This document shows positions 34,072 to 46,455 of a stretch of DNA of 64,000 nt, one piece after another. The DNA comes from Elmis aenea (taxonomy: Eukaryota > Arthropoda > Insecta > Coleoptera > Elmidae), in the NCBI GenBank assembly GCA_947652605.1, contig OX393576.1, forward strand, positions 58,256,966 through 58,320,965, read 5' to 3'. Numbering within the stretch: position 1 is the stretch's first letter; each line of letters opens with the position of its first letter. The notes under the pieces are model-generated. The model was not told the origin of the DNA, did no database searches, and saw nothing but the letters and a program-made list of their open reading frames with translations. A program made the translations under genes and the position numbers.

Positions 34072-34755
34072 TATAAGACGTTGCAATTTATTTTCCATCT
34101 GTATTAAAAAAACATTTTCCATACTGAAACACAAATACAAGACCTCTTTTACTCGTTGCGATTATTTTTTTTCGGGTAGAATTCGAAATCGCCACTACGC
34201 TGCACATTTTTTTTGACGATGGATGACATTTAAATGACAGCCAGTCGTCAGTTAGTCGCATAATAACAATAACATAATCTAAATATCTGCATGTTTACTG
34301 CTTTGGTCAGTTTACCAAAAAATAAGAGAAAAGCAGATATACTCTGTATTTTTGGCAACACAGTTTGACAATACAGGCAAAAAATTACTAGAAGGTACTA
34401 AAAATATAACGAAATCCGCTTGTGTAAACTTGAAAAATTAGAGCATGTTTAATAGAATAAAATCCTATGACATTTAAAATCTGTTACATTTTTTTTTCCT
34501 ATGCACATATTACACGATGCGATTTTTTATAATTGCATTGTAGAAAAAGGATTTGTAAGAAAAATTGCTACGTCTAATATGTGCTTAAGAAAGAATTTCG
34601 TTTTCATCTATTTCATTATGTGTTAAACTATATACAAATTTAAAAATATAAACTCTTAAATTTTGTCATGAACAAATCCAGAATTTTATTTTTAAAACCG
34701 AAACTTTTAGCTATTACAACTCAATTTCACATAACCTACAAAGATTTTAAATATA
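34072..34755. other. AT-rich intergenic DNA, no gene recognised
   Basis: No recognisable coding or repeat feature. Confidence 0.45.
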
Positions 34756-34757
34756 TA

Positions 34758-35338
34758 CAGGGTGAGTCACGACGGACGCGTCGGAGTTTTATGGCGAAAC
34801 GCTTTATATTTTCCAATTTCTGTCACTGTTAGATTATGTAAGTCAATAAGGGCTACATTTTAAAAATATTTTCAAATATACAGGGTGCTCCAAAAAAGAG
34901 TGCCATATCAAAGTTATACTTTTTCTTATGAAACACTCTGTATATTTTTACATTTTTGGATTCCTCTTTAAATTTAATTAAAAAAATGTAAAAGGTCATA
35001 TGGGTCTAAAGTCAACCGTTCTCGTGAAAATCGCATTTTCATGAAAATACAGTATTTTCAAAAATTTTCAACATTTAAAAACTTTGAGAAGTCTCAAGAA
35101 ATTCGCTTGGAGATAAGATTGACAATAGATTATGTAACACTTTGCACCACCTACATTTTTAAAATATTATACAGGGCGTTTTTTACGCTTGGTCAAACTT
35201 GTGAAACTTTAAACATCGATAACTCATTTTTTTTAATACAACCCCCTATATTTTTTTACACCGTCTTATAGAAAATTTAATTCTCTTTCGAAAACATTAA
35301 TACTGTTTTATACCTAAAATTGATATTTTCCGAGATAT
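34758..35338. mobile_element. Truncated copy of the 4960-6419 element
   Basis: It starts TA|CAGGGTGAGTCACG and follows the reverse complement of 5810-6419 closely: 'gtcagtaagggctacatttt'-like, 'cagggtgctccaaaaaagag', 'gagaagtctcaagaaattcg' and 'gaaactttaaacatcgataa'. It ends at 'ccgagatatt' without a partner terminus, so the copy is truncated. Confidence 0.85.
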
Positions 35339-37280
35339 TATTAAAAAAACGCAGGAAGTCCAATAAAAATTTTAATAAAGAAACGCAGACTTTTTGAGCA
35401 ACTACATTAAAGCAAAAATATCTAGAAATATTAAAAACACCAAATAGGTTAAAAGAAACATCATTACATTCTATTACTCCTAAATTATATTGTAGGAACA
35501 AACGAATGACTCCATTTTCAAGACATTATTTCATGCATTTTAAATGTTTCGTTTAAGCGTTTCATACATTTTTCGTATATCATAATAATTAATTAAATAA
35601 AATCAAAATCGAGTTTTTATTAGCAAACAGGATGATAGCATTAACCATATAACCCAGTTAATCATACATATGTGAGTGTCAATAATAGGGTGAATAATCG
35701 GTAATCCGCTGATTAATCGGTAAACAGCCGATTAGCTAAGGCTGATTTATCGCTAATACGTGATTGGTCCATTTTCTGATCGGTGCATCCTTATGCTGGA
35801 TCTAATTAAGCAAATTTAACAGCCTAGTAACTTAAGTGGCATAAGTTAATCTAAATTTCAAGAAAAAGTATAAAAAAAGCATTTAAATTCGAGGATCAAA
35901 TTTTAAACTTTTTGTGAAGCTATTCAAAGTTACTCATTTTTAATAAGTTTAACTTTTACTAGGATTTCATTAACTTTTTATATATTATTTCAAGACAGTA
36001 TTTAGTGAAAATATTGTATGGGCAAGTTAAATTAATTTTTTTGTCGGGTCATATATTTTTTCGTCATTTATTTTGCAAAAATAATTTAGATATACAAGGG
36101 TTAAATAACGAATAATTTTCATATAATGCAAAAACTGTCACTTTAAAAATGAGTGTCACGTACCAAACACGTAATTTTTGAATATTTATTCCCCCCTGTT
36201 GAACTTGAATTTAAAAACCAAAGTTAATGTAGTGTGTAGATGTTCATTTGAATAACAAACGCGAAACTTTCATTTGTCATGATTGCACGGAAGGTGAACG
36301 AATTCAGAACTCATCGTGTAACGGTATTGTCTGCGTATTACATTAGTAGGCATTTTATAATTTACTTTTGTGCCATCGGAGTACGGAACGTCAACCCACT
36401 GTATCAAGTACGAATTCAAACAAATCAAAACTTCAGCAGAATAATAGGCCATTAGCAGTTGACAGAGTTGTTAAACATTTGTCATTAACGCGACATTATT
36501 TCACGGTGTTATGGAGTTGTTTTTTGACGACGTGTTTGTGAAAATGATGGAAAATTATGTAACGTAATTTACGGTGATACTTTTTATAAATATAAAACTT
36601 TCATAGCTAAAAAATTAACAACTTTACAAAAGTATTAGGTACGTTTTATTTATAAAAGGCAATGCACTTTTACGAAAACCACAAACGAAATAAAAAATTG
36701 TATGATCATATTCTTTGGCTGAGTTTTCTAAGAAAATGTACGTCGGCATTTTTGCTTCCAATTTGTACCTAATTAACTTTTTACTTTTATGAAAACACAG
36801 CGAAATGGTGCTGTCAGTTGTCAAACTTTAACTTTTTTTAAACGGAAATTTACAGTGTGCATGACAGTTAAACTAACAATTTAAAAATGTTGGCACAAAA
36901 GAGAGAAATTAATAAATCCAACAGGATATTTTATTGATTTTCAAATAGGTGTTTAGAAGAAGTTAATCATAATATTGTTTTGAAAAGCAATACCCTAACA
37001 AAATAATATTTATTAGAGTTTACTTAATCAGGATTCAAAGTTTTAAAAACTAACAAAACAATTTTATTTAGGTATAGTAAAACCACAACTTACTACTACT
37101 AAACCATATGCCCAAATGTCTCTCTATGTACTGAAATTATGTTAAAATATTTATTAAAATGTGTATAGAAGCTGAAATAACCTCAGCTCTCAACATTCCT
37201 TCAAAAATATGTTAAAAGCTTTCAGGAAATTTAATTTCCTTAAAATGAAATTATACGTTCAAATAAAGTACCTACATAGA
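35339..37280. other. AT-rich intergenic DNA; ATCGG-rich patch at 35690-35790
   Basis: No gene is recognised. Between 35690 and 35790 'aatcggtaa', 'gattaatcgg', 'gccgatta' and 'gatcggtgcatcc' recur in both orientations. These resemble a degraded small hAT MITE (ends TAGGGTGAATAATCGG and the inverse of GATCGGTGCATCCTTA), but no matching flanks were found. Confidence 0.35.
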
Positions 37281-37319
37281 TACGAGGATTATTCAATAAA
37301 AACACGTTTGATCTGCGTA

Positions 37320-37960
37320 GCCATGACTTCGTCGCCCCGGCGCCCGGCAACGAAATTTTTGTGTATATCTTGCGGCCAAACCGAAAAGCGGTTAGTTCCC
37401 GAATTGGCCGGTCCTTTCGCACTTTGGCCGAGAGGTGTAGCCAAGGTCCGATTACTTGAAATTAACTGTATATGCTACTTTCGCCAGCTATTTCGCGAAG
37501 TGGCGGGAAATCCCCCTCCAAAATTCGATGTGCTGATGCAATACTGTTCGGTAGGTAGCACATATTTCGCTTCCGGTCTGATGGTGGCATGCACGGGGTA
37601 GAAAGGAAGGATATCAATTCGTCTGCTGCTTTTCGGAGAAGGTCCTGCCTCCGTGACTTTTTCTTCTTATTCTGACACAGCGGTTTCATTTTGAGTACCG
37701 TAGTGATTTCTCGTATTTGCATAGTAGGCCTAATCTAACCTAACCAGACGCACCAAAATCTGCTCTTGACTTTTTTCTTCCTACTTTGGCCGATCGCCCC
37801 ATGCACTTTCGCAAACTGGCCGGCCAAATCCCGAAATCAAGAAAAGATCGGATATTGGCGGGTCAATTTACAGCGACATTGGCCATTTCTAGAATCAGCA
37901 GAACACCACTTTGGCCGATTTCGGGCTTTGGCCGTAACATAATTATATATCGTTTGTTTA
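37320..37960. repeat. GC-rich insert with repeated TTGGCCGA motifs
   Basis: This segment stands out by composition and holds many copies of a short motif: 'attggccggtc' (37403), 'actttggccgag' (37421), 'actttggccgatcg' (37783), 'actggccggcc' (37817), 'actttggccgattt' (37911) and 'ctttggccgt' (37926), with the complement 'gcggccaaaccg' near 37371. It sits between the mariner terminus and its coding region. No frame or terminal repeats were recognised. Confidence 0.5.
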
Positions 37961-38036
37961 GGTACAAGTGATACATTTGTCAAAAAGATCTACAATTTGT
38001 TATTTTTTAAACGTTGTGACTGACTTGAAAAATGGC

Positions 38037-39400
38037 ATCTATAATATACGAGAATGAAAACGGTATATGGAGACTATAGTTATTCTCATACGGCAGTGGT
38101 TGAATGGTGCAAAAAATTTCGACAAGGAAGAGAATCCACTAAACATTTGGGCCGGTCCCGGACCTGCACCTGTTGCAGCATCAGAAGAAAATGTGAGACA
38201 GCTGGAAACTGCATTACGCGCAAATAGGCGCATCAAAGTTAGAGAACTTTCTCAGATGTGGAACATCAGCGTACTGTTCATTCCATCATTCATAGTCTTG
38301 GATATCACAAAGTTGCTGCTCAGTGGATTCCACGACTGCTTACTGATGAGCAGGAGAATTTGCGTGCGGCCTTATCATTACAGCATTTGATGTGCTATCA
38401 ACAACAACGTAATGCCTTTTTACACCTCGTAATTGCCGGTAATGAGTCTTGGTGTTATCACTACGAACCAGAATTCAAACGTTAGAGTATGCAGTGGAAG
38501 CATGCATAATCTCCGAAGGTAAAAGAAATTCGGTCCCAATTTTCAGCAGGAAAATTAGTGGTGCCAGGGTGTGCTACACTTAGATTTTAAAGAACCTGGT
38601 GTCAACATCAACGCTGAACGATATTCATATACCTTAAAACGTTTGCGTGTCAGCATCAATAAAAAACGTCCCGGGAAGCTCACAAATGGTGTAATTCTTC
38701 TGCATGATAATGCTCGACCCCATATACCTGAACGGTTCAAGATCTGCTTGGTCGTATGAAGTGGGAAGTCTAAAGGTGCATTTAAATCAAAGCGAACAGA
38801 AGCGAACGAACGAATTCGTTCGGTCAAGCTCGCGCAATTTGCATGGAGAAGCGAAGGCGAGCGAACGAATTCGTTCGCGTTCGCATAGGTTCCGTCGCGT
38901 GTCGGTAAACAAGCGAATCATAAAAGGAAGTTCGTGCTCGATTTGCATGGTGCATTTTGTAGCTAGCGAATTCTCTATACTCTATCCGACATGGTTTATT
39001 TTTCACACTAGCGCGGATCATCGACGAATGCGAATGTTCGTTCACATTGCATTGCGCATTGACGACCGAACGAACGAATACCTAAAAACCCCTTCGTTCG
39101 TTCGTTCGGTTCTGTTCGCTCTGATTTAAATGCACCTTTACAACATCCACCTTAGAGTCCCGAGTTGTCCCCGTGCCATTTCCATATGTTTGGCCCATTA
39201 AACAAATCACTAAGAGAGCGGCAGTTCCATTCGGCCACAGACGTAGAGTTTGCTATTAGGGAATAGTTTTGCAAACAACCGCACAGCCCTAAGAATTTTA
39301 CCAGCAGGGAATCTATAGATTAGTGCAACAATGGAACTCATGCCTTATGTAATGGAGACTTCTTTTAAATTCGTTGAATAAAAATGCAGTACAGCCTCTA
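38037..39400 (+). pseudogene. mariner transposase, inactive (catalytic residues lost)
   Basis: The collinear match begins with 'SHTAVVEWCKKFRQGRESTK' (helix-turn-helix domain, about 38085-38145). 'VHSIIHSLGYHKVAAQWIPR' and 'LLTDEQENLRAA' follow (38263-38380), then 'VIAGNESWCYHYEPEFKR' (38430-38484). In the last, the first catalytic Asp of the family's TGDESW is Asn. The second Asp is kept in 'LLHDNARPH' (about 38697-38723). 'GRMKWEVL' is cut by the MITE. After it, 'QHPP*SPELSPCHFHMFGPL' has His in place of the third Asp, and 'CKQPHSPKNF' leads to the C-terminus. Several stops and frameshifts are also present. The family enzyme cuts and pastes mariner DNA at TA; this copy cannot. Confidence 0.92.
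38773..39138. mobile_element. 366-bp MITE (AAGGTGCATTTAAATC ends) with TA duplication
   Basis: The ends AAGGTGCATTTAAATCA and the inverse TGATTTAAATGCACCTT are flanked by TA (38771-38772 and 39139-39140). The interior is full of GAACGAAC/GTTCGTTC and 'cgaacgaattcgttcg' palindromes. It has inserted in the transposase gene of the surrounding mariner. Non-coding. Confidence 0.93.
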
Positions 39401-39428
39401 AACGTGTTTCTGTTGAACGTTCCTCGTA

Positions 39429-42400
39429 TAATAACAGAACACCCTCATAATATGACGAAGAATACACCTTTAATTTTTTGAAATTATTAAACTCCATGCA
39501 TTATAGTTACAAATAAAAAGAATCCTAAGACTTTTTAAGGACGAAATAAATCAAACTGCATCACAAGAGATTGGATTTCGTTGCATTTTACTACAACAAA
39601 ACTAATCAAATTACAGCAATTCGATTTACATATTCTTCATTTTATGAATCACCAACGTTCTCTCAAACCAATCATAAGAAAATACATAACTACTGCCGTA
39701 TCTTTAATCAACTGTATCCTTTCGAAATTGATATCGCCATCCCCTTCTGCTAGACGACTATGACCTACGCCCTGGGGATACAGAACCTAATTGCGGTACC
39801 TCGGAAAATTTGGTCAGCTCCACGCCTTGAGAGTTATTAAGAAATTCAAACAGCAGAGTGACAATAGCTTTGAGAAATTCACCCCGAGGAATGTCGTAGA
39901 TTCACAAACAGACTTGTGTTATTATTAAAACGCAAAGTAAATTATCCACAAAGAATAGTGATGTGTATGTAAATGTTTGCCTAAGTAAAACTGGGTCATC
40001 TAGTATAAAAAGGCATATTTTATCTGGTTCGCTAAAAGAATTTGCTTCAAGAAATACAGAACTATGATATGATAATATAATTATTTAAATCTATTCATCA
40101 AAAAGTTTGTTCATATGTTTGTAAATAAACTAATAGTACTTTTTTGATTCCAAACGGAACGAACTTGAACGATTTAAAGAATTTTTTTTCATTTAGTTGA
40201 GTATCTAATCGCTTTGGAACTTAAATTTAACAAATCAAACTTGCTAAATTAAATATTAGTTAGGTTTTTACATCTGTTCTATTTTTTATTTGTAAATAGA
40301 AAACCATCTACAAACAATTGTGGTGATTATAGAGATACTACTATTGATGTACAGAGCTATCAAAATGTTTTGCTTAAGACTTTTTCTTAGGATAGGTGTC
40401 AACATTTGGAGGGAGAGTCTTCTGAAATTATTGATAATAAAAACCGGGACCTTCATTATACTAGCGGGCCGTCTCCTTACAGCAAAATGCGAGAAAAGTG
40501 GTGGGGATAAAGGCCGACCGTTCATTATTTGCTCATGTTTGCGGTACGTTTTAATGTCTTTGCTGGTCTCTAAAACGATATAATTAAAGAAAATTTTGTA
40601 TCTTTAACATCTATAATCAAACTAAGTGTTCTTCATTAATTAATGGTACTAATATTGTTCAATAAAATTTAATTTTTAAACAAAAAATTCTAGTCTCACT
40701 TTCATCAAAAAAATACCGATGATTTTTTTTGTAAACCTTAAAACCATTGTTTTTAAAGATAACCAAACACAATAAATGAGAATACAGTTTTATGTTGTCT
40801 ACAACTGAAAATCTCTGAGAATTAAGAATATAATTATGTTATTTTGGTTACCATTAAGTTTTTTGCAAGCGCAAACGTTAAATATAAGCAAAACAGTTTG
40901 GATGAGAATTTCGTTCTTTACAAATTACACAGCTTGACGCGAACATTAATTTTCCAATTGTGAATGTAATTCTACCCGTAAGAGAAGAGCGGGAGGTAAA
41001 CTTTTATAATTCACTTCATTCAATAACCTACCCTAATAAAAACTAAACTCCTTTATCGTGGCAAATATTAATTGGTGCTAAGATTAATTTATACTGCGTC
41101 TTGAAAACAAACTTACAACAAACAGGGGCGAACATTTTTCATCTTTTCAAAACGAGCTCGGAAAATCTAATGCGTTTTTTCGACTGTCATTAAGAAAATA
41201 TTGCTTTTAGTGAAGAATATATTTCGAGAGTAGTAATTTCAAAAAATGCGCATAAAAACTAATGGCTGTGAGGTTTTATTTGAAATCATGTATTATAATT
41301 TTCTCAAAATATTCCAGAATGATAGCCATTAAAAGAGGATTAGAGGCCAAGCAACGATTCTCCACTCCATAATTCTAAAATAACAAATTCTGTTGTATGC
41401 ACCAACAATGCCACTTATTAAGCATGTTGTTCCGGTGCACACGCACTGCGGCGATTCTAATCCCATCATTACCAACTTTTATGACCATGCGTTAATCCTA
41501 CACTCGAACTGCGTACAAATATTTTCTAACCCTTGATTATATGGATAGACCCTAATAATTAGGGCCTAATTTAATGTTCCAAGAATTAATCCTAAAATTA
41601 GTCCAATGTACGGTAATTTTATAGGTTTAAATACAATGCGCAAGTATGATTTAGTTTACTTATTAATATGAATGAAATGGAGATAATGTTCAGGACGCGT
41701 AGAAAAGAGCTGCTTGTTTACGAAAATTGTAAATATTATAAACACAGACAGTAGAAATTTTATACTCCTATTAAGTAATTACTATGTACATATTATTGAC
41801 AAATAAAATATTTTGTTTAAGTATATTTTTTAATTTCATCCAATTTAAGTAGTGAATATTTAGGAATACTCCAACCATTTCTGACCGCTTACCTGAATAC
41901 GAAATTTCAGGAAAGGTATAATTAAAGAATGTCCGCAGTTCGTGTATCGGCTTAACTCTCATGCTTAATTACTGGCCGCAGTTCGCGTGGTACTTAAATA
42001 CAAGTCATTAAAATAGCCGCAATTCGAGTGCGCCCTGTTGTTCAACTTGTTTTGTACCGTTATTGTATTCCCTCCTAATGTAAGAGATTTATAAAAGATT
42101 TGATTCAACTCCCTTTCAACATTTAGCCCGCAAAGCTAATCAATTAAAAAAAAAGTTACAAATTTCACCACTTACTACAAAACACTTATGTATATCATTT
42201 CTTTTACTGTGATAATCTTTCACAGTAACGTTATTTGACGTAATGATTCTGAAACACATACATGTAGAGTGGGCTGCATATGGTTCTAAAGCTACAAAGT
42301 GATCCGCTTATCTTTGTCATGTCAATATTGTTTGAGTAAACTTTCGTTTAATTAACATGGGAAATCATCTAACGACTGTTACACTGTTAGAGGCAAGTGT

Positions 42401-43055
42401 GTTACAGTTTAACAGATTATAGCGGTTGCAGTTTAACAATCCAGAATCTTGATATTATAAACCTTGGTTATGTATTTCAGATTTAAGCTGTTAATTTTGG
42501 AAGTGGCATAAGTCGCTTTTATGTTATTTTGAGATATTAAATGTTTTGCAATATAACGTACTACATTAATTTTTTATACTGATTCAAGAAAAAATTCACT
42601 TATATTCCTTATCTCCGTTACTTATATTTTTCTCAGTATACATACCTCACCATTTTTATTACTGTAAAATTACTTAAGCCACTTTCAAAATTATTAGTTT
42701 AAAACACTACGGACTCATGTTGATTTCGTGCGATTTATTTTACTAAAGTGATATTTGATAAGACAGTAATTTAAGAAAATTTTTACAACGCAAGTACAAA
42801 AAACACAGAATTTTTAATAGGTATTGAAAATAAACATCTGTTGAGTTTCCGTAAAATTTAAGGGTAAAAATGGGGCCAAATTGAATGTGTTTTATTTTGT
42901 TTATTGCGTGCCTATTTCTGTTTGTTATTATTCTTTCAGTTTTTTAACAAATGTTTCATAACACAATATTATGTTAAAAAGGTATGGTGCGTATTGTAAA
43001 CAAGAATCCATTGTACCAGAACATTTTGGGCTAAATCAACCATGTACCTACGGTA
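39429..43055. other. AT-rich intergenic DNA, no gene recognised
   Basis: Several short frames (for example 40286-40583, 41771-41962) have no known motif. I see no exons, promoters or repeat ends that can be supported. Confidence 0.4.
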
Positions 43056-43057
43056 TA

Positions 43058-44118
43058 CAGCGTCATTCAAAAACTCTGCAGCAAATGGGAAAAAATTTTA
43101 TTATTGATTTCTCAGAAAATTTTATTCCTGATAAAAATTGGTGCATGGTCAAAACTGATATTAAAATGAAAAAAAAGTGTAACAAAAAATCAGGACACTA
43201 GATTTTAGCGATTTTTGAAATATTCGGGAGAGTAAAGTGCCCTTATTTTAAGAAACACAAAAACAGTTTTTGGGAAAGAGTTATTTGGAATCTAAAAATA
43301 AGGCTAGATTTGAATGTTGACGGTCAAATTCCAATTTTTATTTTTTAATAAATTTCAACATAAAAAGGCTGCAACAAAACGAAAAGTTTTTTATTATCAA
43401 TTTCTCAGAAATTTTATTCTTGATAAAAGTTAGTGCATGGTCTATAACTAATTTTAAGATTGAAAAAAAGTTCAATACAAAGTCCTAGACACTAGATTTT
43501 AGCGATTTTTGATATATTCGCAAGAGAAAGTGCTTCAAATTTCTTAAAAAACAAAAATTGGAATTCGACCGTCAAAATTTAAATCTAGCCTTATTTTTGG
43601 GTTTTAAATAACTCTTTCCCATAAAACATTTTTGTATCTCTTACAATAAGGGCACTTTACTATCGCGAATATTTCAAAAATCTATAAAGTTTAGTGTGCT
43701 ATGAATTTTAATCGAACTTTTGTTATCTTAAACTTGGTTTAGGTCATGCCCAACTTTTATCAATTATAAAATTTTCTGAGAAATCAATAATAAAAAAGTT
43801 TTCCATTTGTTGCAGACTTTATCAATGTTAAAATTTCTTTTTAAAAAAAATTGTAATTTGACAGTCAAAATTTAAAACTAGCCTAATTTTTAGGTTTCGA
43901 ATAACTGTTTCTCATAATTTTTTTTATCTCTTAAAATAAAGGCACTTTACTCTTGCGAATATTTCTAAAATCGCTAAAATCTAGTGTCCTACGACTTTTT
44001 ATTTAACTTGTTTTCATCTTAATATTAGTTTTAGACCATGCACTAACTTTTATCAGCAATACAATTTACTGAGAAATCAATAAAAAACTTTTCATTTGTT
44101 GCAGACTTTTTGAATTAA
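43058..44118. repeat. Array of direct and inverted units of a palindromic element
   Basis: It begins TA|CAGCGTCATTCAAAAACTCTG. Units of about 250-290 bp containing 'ttctcagaaaattttatt', 'tggtgcatggtc', 'gacactagattttagcga' and 'aaagtgcc' occur twice forward (from 43075 and 43365) and twice inverted (ending near 43820 and 44110, with 'gttgcagacttt' at each end). The right terminus 'gcagactttttgaatt' near 44118 mirrors the left start but lacks the last bases. Non-coding. Confidence 0.8.
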
Positions 44119-45155
44119 AAATATTTATCTTTGCTAACATATTTGTCACATTAAAATTTGCAGTTATGATTAAATTATAATAAATTCATCTTTACCAATT
44201 AACAATCCTAGGATACGATTACAGTATTATATTACTTTTAGCAAAATACCAAATAGAGTAGAAGTCGCTTATAACGCGGGTCGAATACAATCTTACAAAC
44301 CCGCGTTATATGATGACCGCGGTATAACCGAATTGTTGAAAATTTCATGTTTTTATTTTCAAACACTTCATTTTTTTTTTAAATTCCGACTCAGGAGTCA
44401 GGAGTCGATTATTTTTTTCCCTGATACTACGTTTAAAATAAACAGTTCACATATTAAATGACCTAATTTACGTTAATTTTGTTTTTTATTATAGTTTTTT
44501 TTGCAATACACTTCTTATTTTAGGCTCTTGAAACTTTGATTGTTTTAAAATAATTTTAAATTATGCCAGCAGAATGTAATTATGCAATTTGGTTTTAATT
44601 CGATACTATCAAATAAAGTGGTCTGTTGCGAATAATGAAACCAACCCTTTTAATTTTATTTTCTCACTTTCAGCAGAAATGCAGATTTCAACTGTGGCTC
44701 TTAACACGAAATTTAACTTCGTTGTCGGAAATGTGTTATGTGCCTCCCAAGATTTATTATTCCCATTCCGATAGAGACGTACGTCTAAAATTCAACCGGC
44801 TGTAAAGCAAGTTTTTAGGGTTGCGGTTTTATTAACGTCCTTAAACTATTTATCGGCACTGAAAAATGTCTTAATTTATTATAAAAGTAAATTAAATGTT
44901 TGATGTAAATAGCTAGTTTCATTGTGTAAAACTATATCCACAAAAAAATCCAAAAAATTCTAGTTATTCTTTATTTTTTATAATAAAACAAAATGTTACC
45001 CAAGTTTTGAATATTAATTTTATGCTTAATTTAAAAACCAAATTTAATTTTTTGTAGCGACCTTGACCTTTCAGATCTGAAGTAAATGGAAACGTTAGCG
45101 GACCATGACCACTTTTTTTGTAGCAGGACCTTAAAAGTCGATACAAAAACTTATT
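44119..45155. other. AT-rich spacer with one GC hairpin
   Basis: A perfect 11-bp stem, ATAACGCGGGT with ACCCGCGTTAT, lies at about 44271-44309 around a 17-nt loop. No gene is recognised in the remainder. Confidence 0.45.
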
Positions 45156-45159
45156 TTAA

Positions 45160-46451
45160 CCCTTAACCGCCCAGTAGTGCCCAACGGACACATTTTCAAA
45201 TTTATTTGTACACAGAATCAAAAGTGTTTATTTTATTGCGAAATCACTTTGTCTAATTTATCCCCTATGTTTTATCTCTCAAATTCTCTTACCAAAGTTT
45301 TCTAAATGAAAGTAAGTTTTTCCGAATTTAACAATTTTGATAAAAATAACGTAACTGCCCAGTAGTGTCCAATGGACACGCATCTGAAAATCTTCAATAT
45401 TGTATCAAAATAAAGTAGAAAAACGTTTATTTATTGTTATTTTATTACACGTAATAAACATTAATATTTATTAAAACAATTGACACCAATAACGCTTTTT
45501 TTGGAATGTTCCGAACAGACATTTTGATTGCATTTATTGCAACACTGTTTTGTGTTTTTAGATCATTTCGACGGGCGACGCTTTTTTTTTATAACAGAGT
45601 CAACTTTTTTGGACTGAAACTTGTTGACTCGGCCCTGCAACATTCTTCACAGCTTCAATGTGGTATTTAGTTAACCCTTTTTATCCTGGTCTCTGTATAT
45701 GAGGCGTTACCAATTGGGTTGCATTATCTCATAAAAATAGTTTAGCTACTTTTAGAATTTGTTTTTCGCTGATTCCAAGTGGGATGTAAATTTTTCCATA
45801 AAATTAATGATACAACGCCAACGACATCAATAATATTTTGAAAAAATTACCATTGGCCACCTATTTGTTTTGCGTCGAACTATATACTCATGCACCGTTT
45901 GATCAAGCGTATCGACGCCGCCTTTTGTCTTGTTATAATATAGATTTACATCAGATTTATTTTTGTTTGCGATATCTACTTGATTGGTATGGTGCATAGT
46001 AGACAAAAAATATAACAGTACGGCTTTTTCTTGCCATATACGAAACCAATGTCATATTTTTTTTTAAATCGGTAACGCCTCATATACAGAGACAAGGACA
46101 AAAAGGGTTAACTAAATACCACATTGAAGCTGTGAAGAATGTTGCAGGGCCGCGTCAACAAGTTGCAGTCCAAAAAAAAAGATGAATCTGTGGTTTAAAA
46201 AAAAGCGGTGCCATACACACAACACAAAACAGTGTTGCAATGAATGCAATCAAAATGTCTGTTCAGAACCTTCCAAAAAAGCATAATTTGTGTCAATTAT
46301 TGTTTTAATAAATAATAATGTTTATTACGTGTAATAAAATAAACGTTTTTCTACTTTATTTTAATAAAATATTGAAGATTTTCAGATGCGTGTCCATTGG
46401 ACACTACACTGGGCAGTTACGTTACAAAAGCTTACTGGGCCGTTAAGGGTT
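45160..46451 (-). mobile_element. Second piggyBac-like element with a duplicated, inverted end
   Basis: It begins TTAA|CCCTTAACCGCCCAG at 45160 and ends GGGCCGTTAAGGG followed by TTTTAA, so TTAA-type targets flank it. The right 380 bp (about 46075-46451) are an inverted copy of the left part (about 45350-45725), both containing the same transposase C-terminal cysteine motif. The terminal motif 'gcccagtagtg(c/t)ccaa(c/t)ggac' occurs twice at the left (45170 and 45357). Confidence 0.85.
45490..45995 (-). pseudogene. piggyBac transposase C-terminal fragment
   Basis: The minus strand contains 'VNLYYNKTKGGVDTLDQTV', whose VDTLD holds the third catalytic Asp. 'YIVRRKTNRWPMV' follows, then, after a 1-nt shift, 'NIIDVVGVVSLILWKNLHP', and finally the Cys-rich 'QCCNKCNQNVCSEHSKK' tail in another frame. 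This order is that of piggyBac transposases. The N-terminal two thirds and the first two catalytic Asp are gone. The same Cys-rich tail is encoded on the plus strand near 46225-46290 in the inverted arm. Confidence 0.85.
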
Positions 46452-46455
46452 TTAA

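Larger units (their letters stand above)
37283..39426 (+). mobile_element. mariner element with two insertions
   Basis: The terminal inverted repeats CGAGGATTATTCAATA (left) and the inverse of GAACGTTCCTCG (right), both continuing to 'aaacacgttt', are flanked by TA at 37281-37282 and 39427-39428. Between the left end and the transposase start near 38035 is a GC-rich foreign stretch (37320-37960). A MITE at 38773-39138 splits the gene. Without these, the element would be about 1.2 kb, typical of mariner. Confidence 0.88.

Noticed and set aside
40286..40583. Paired frames on both strands
   Set aside because: No domain and no supporting context; AT-rich chance frames.
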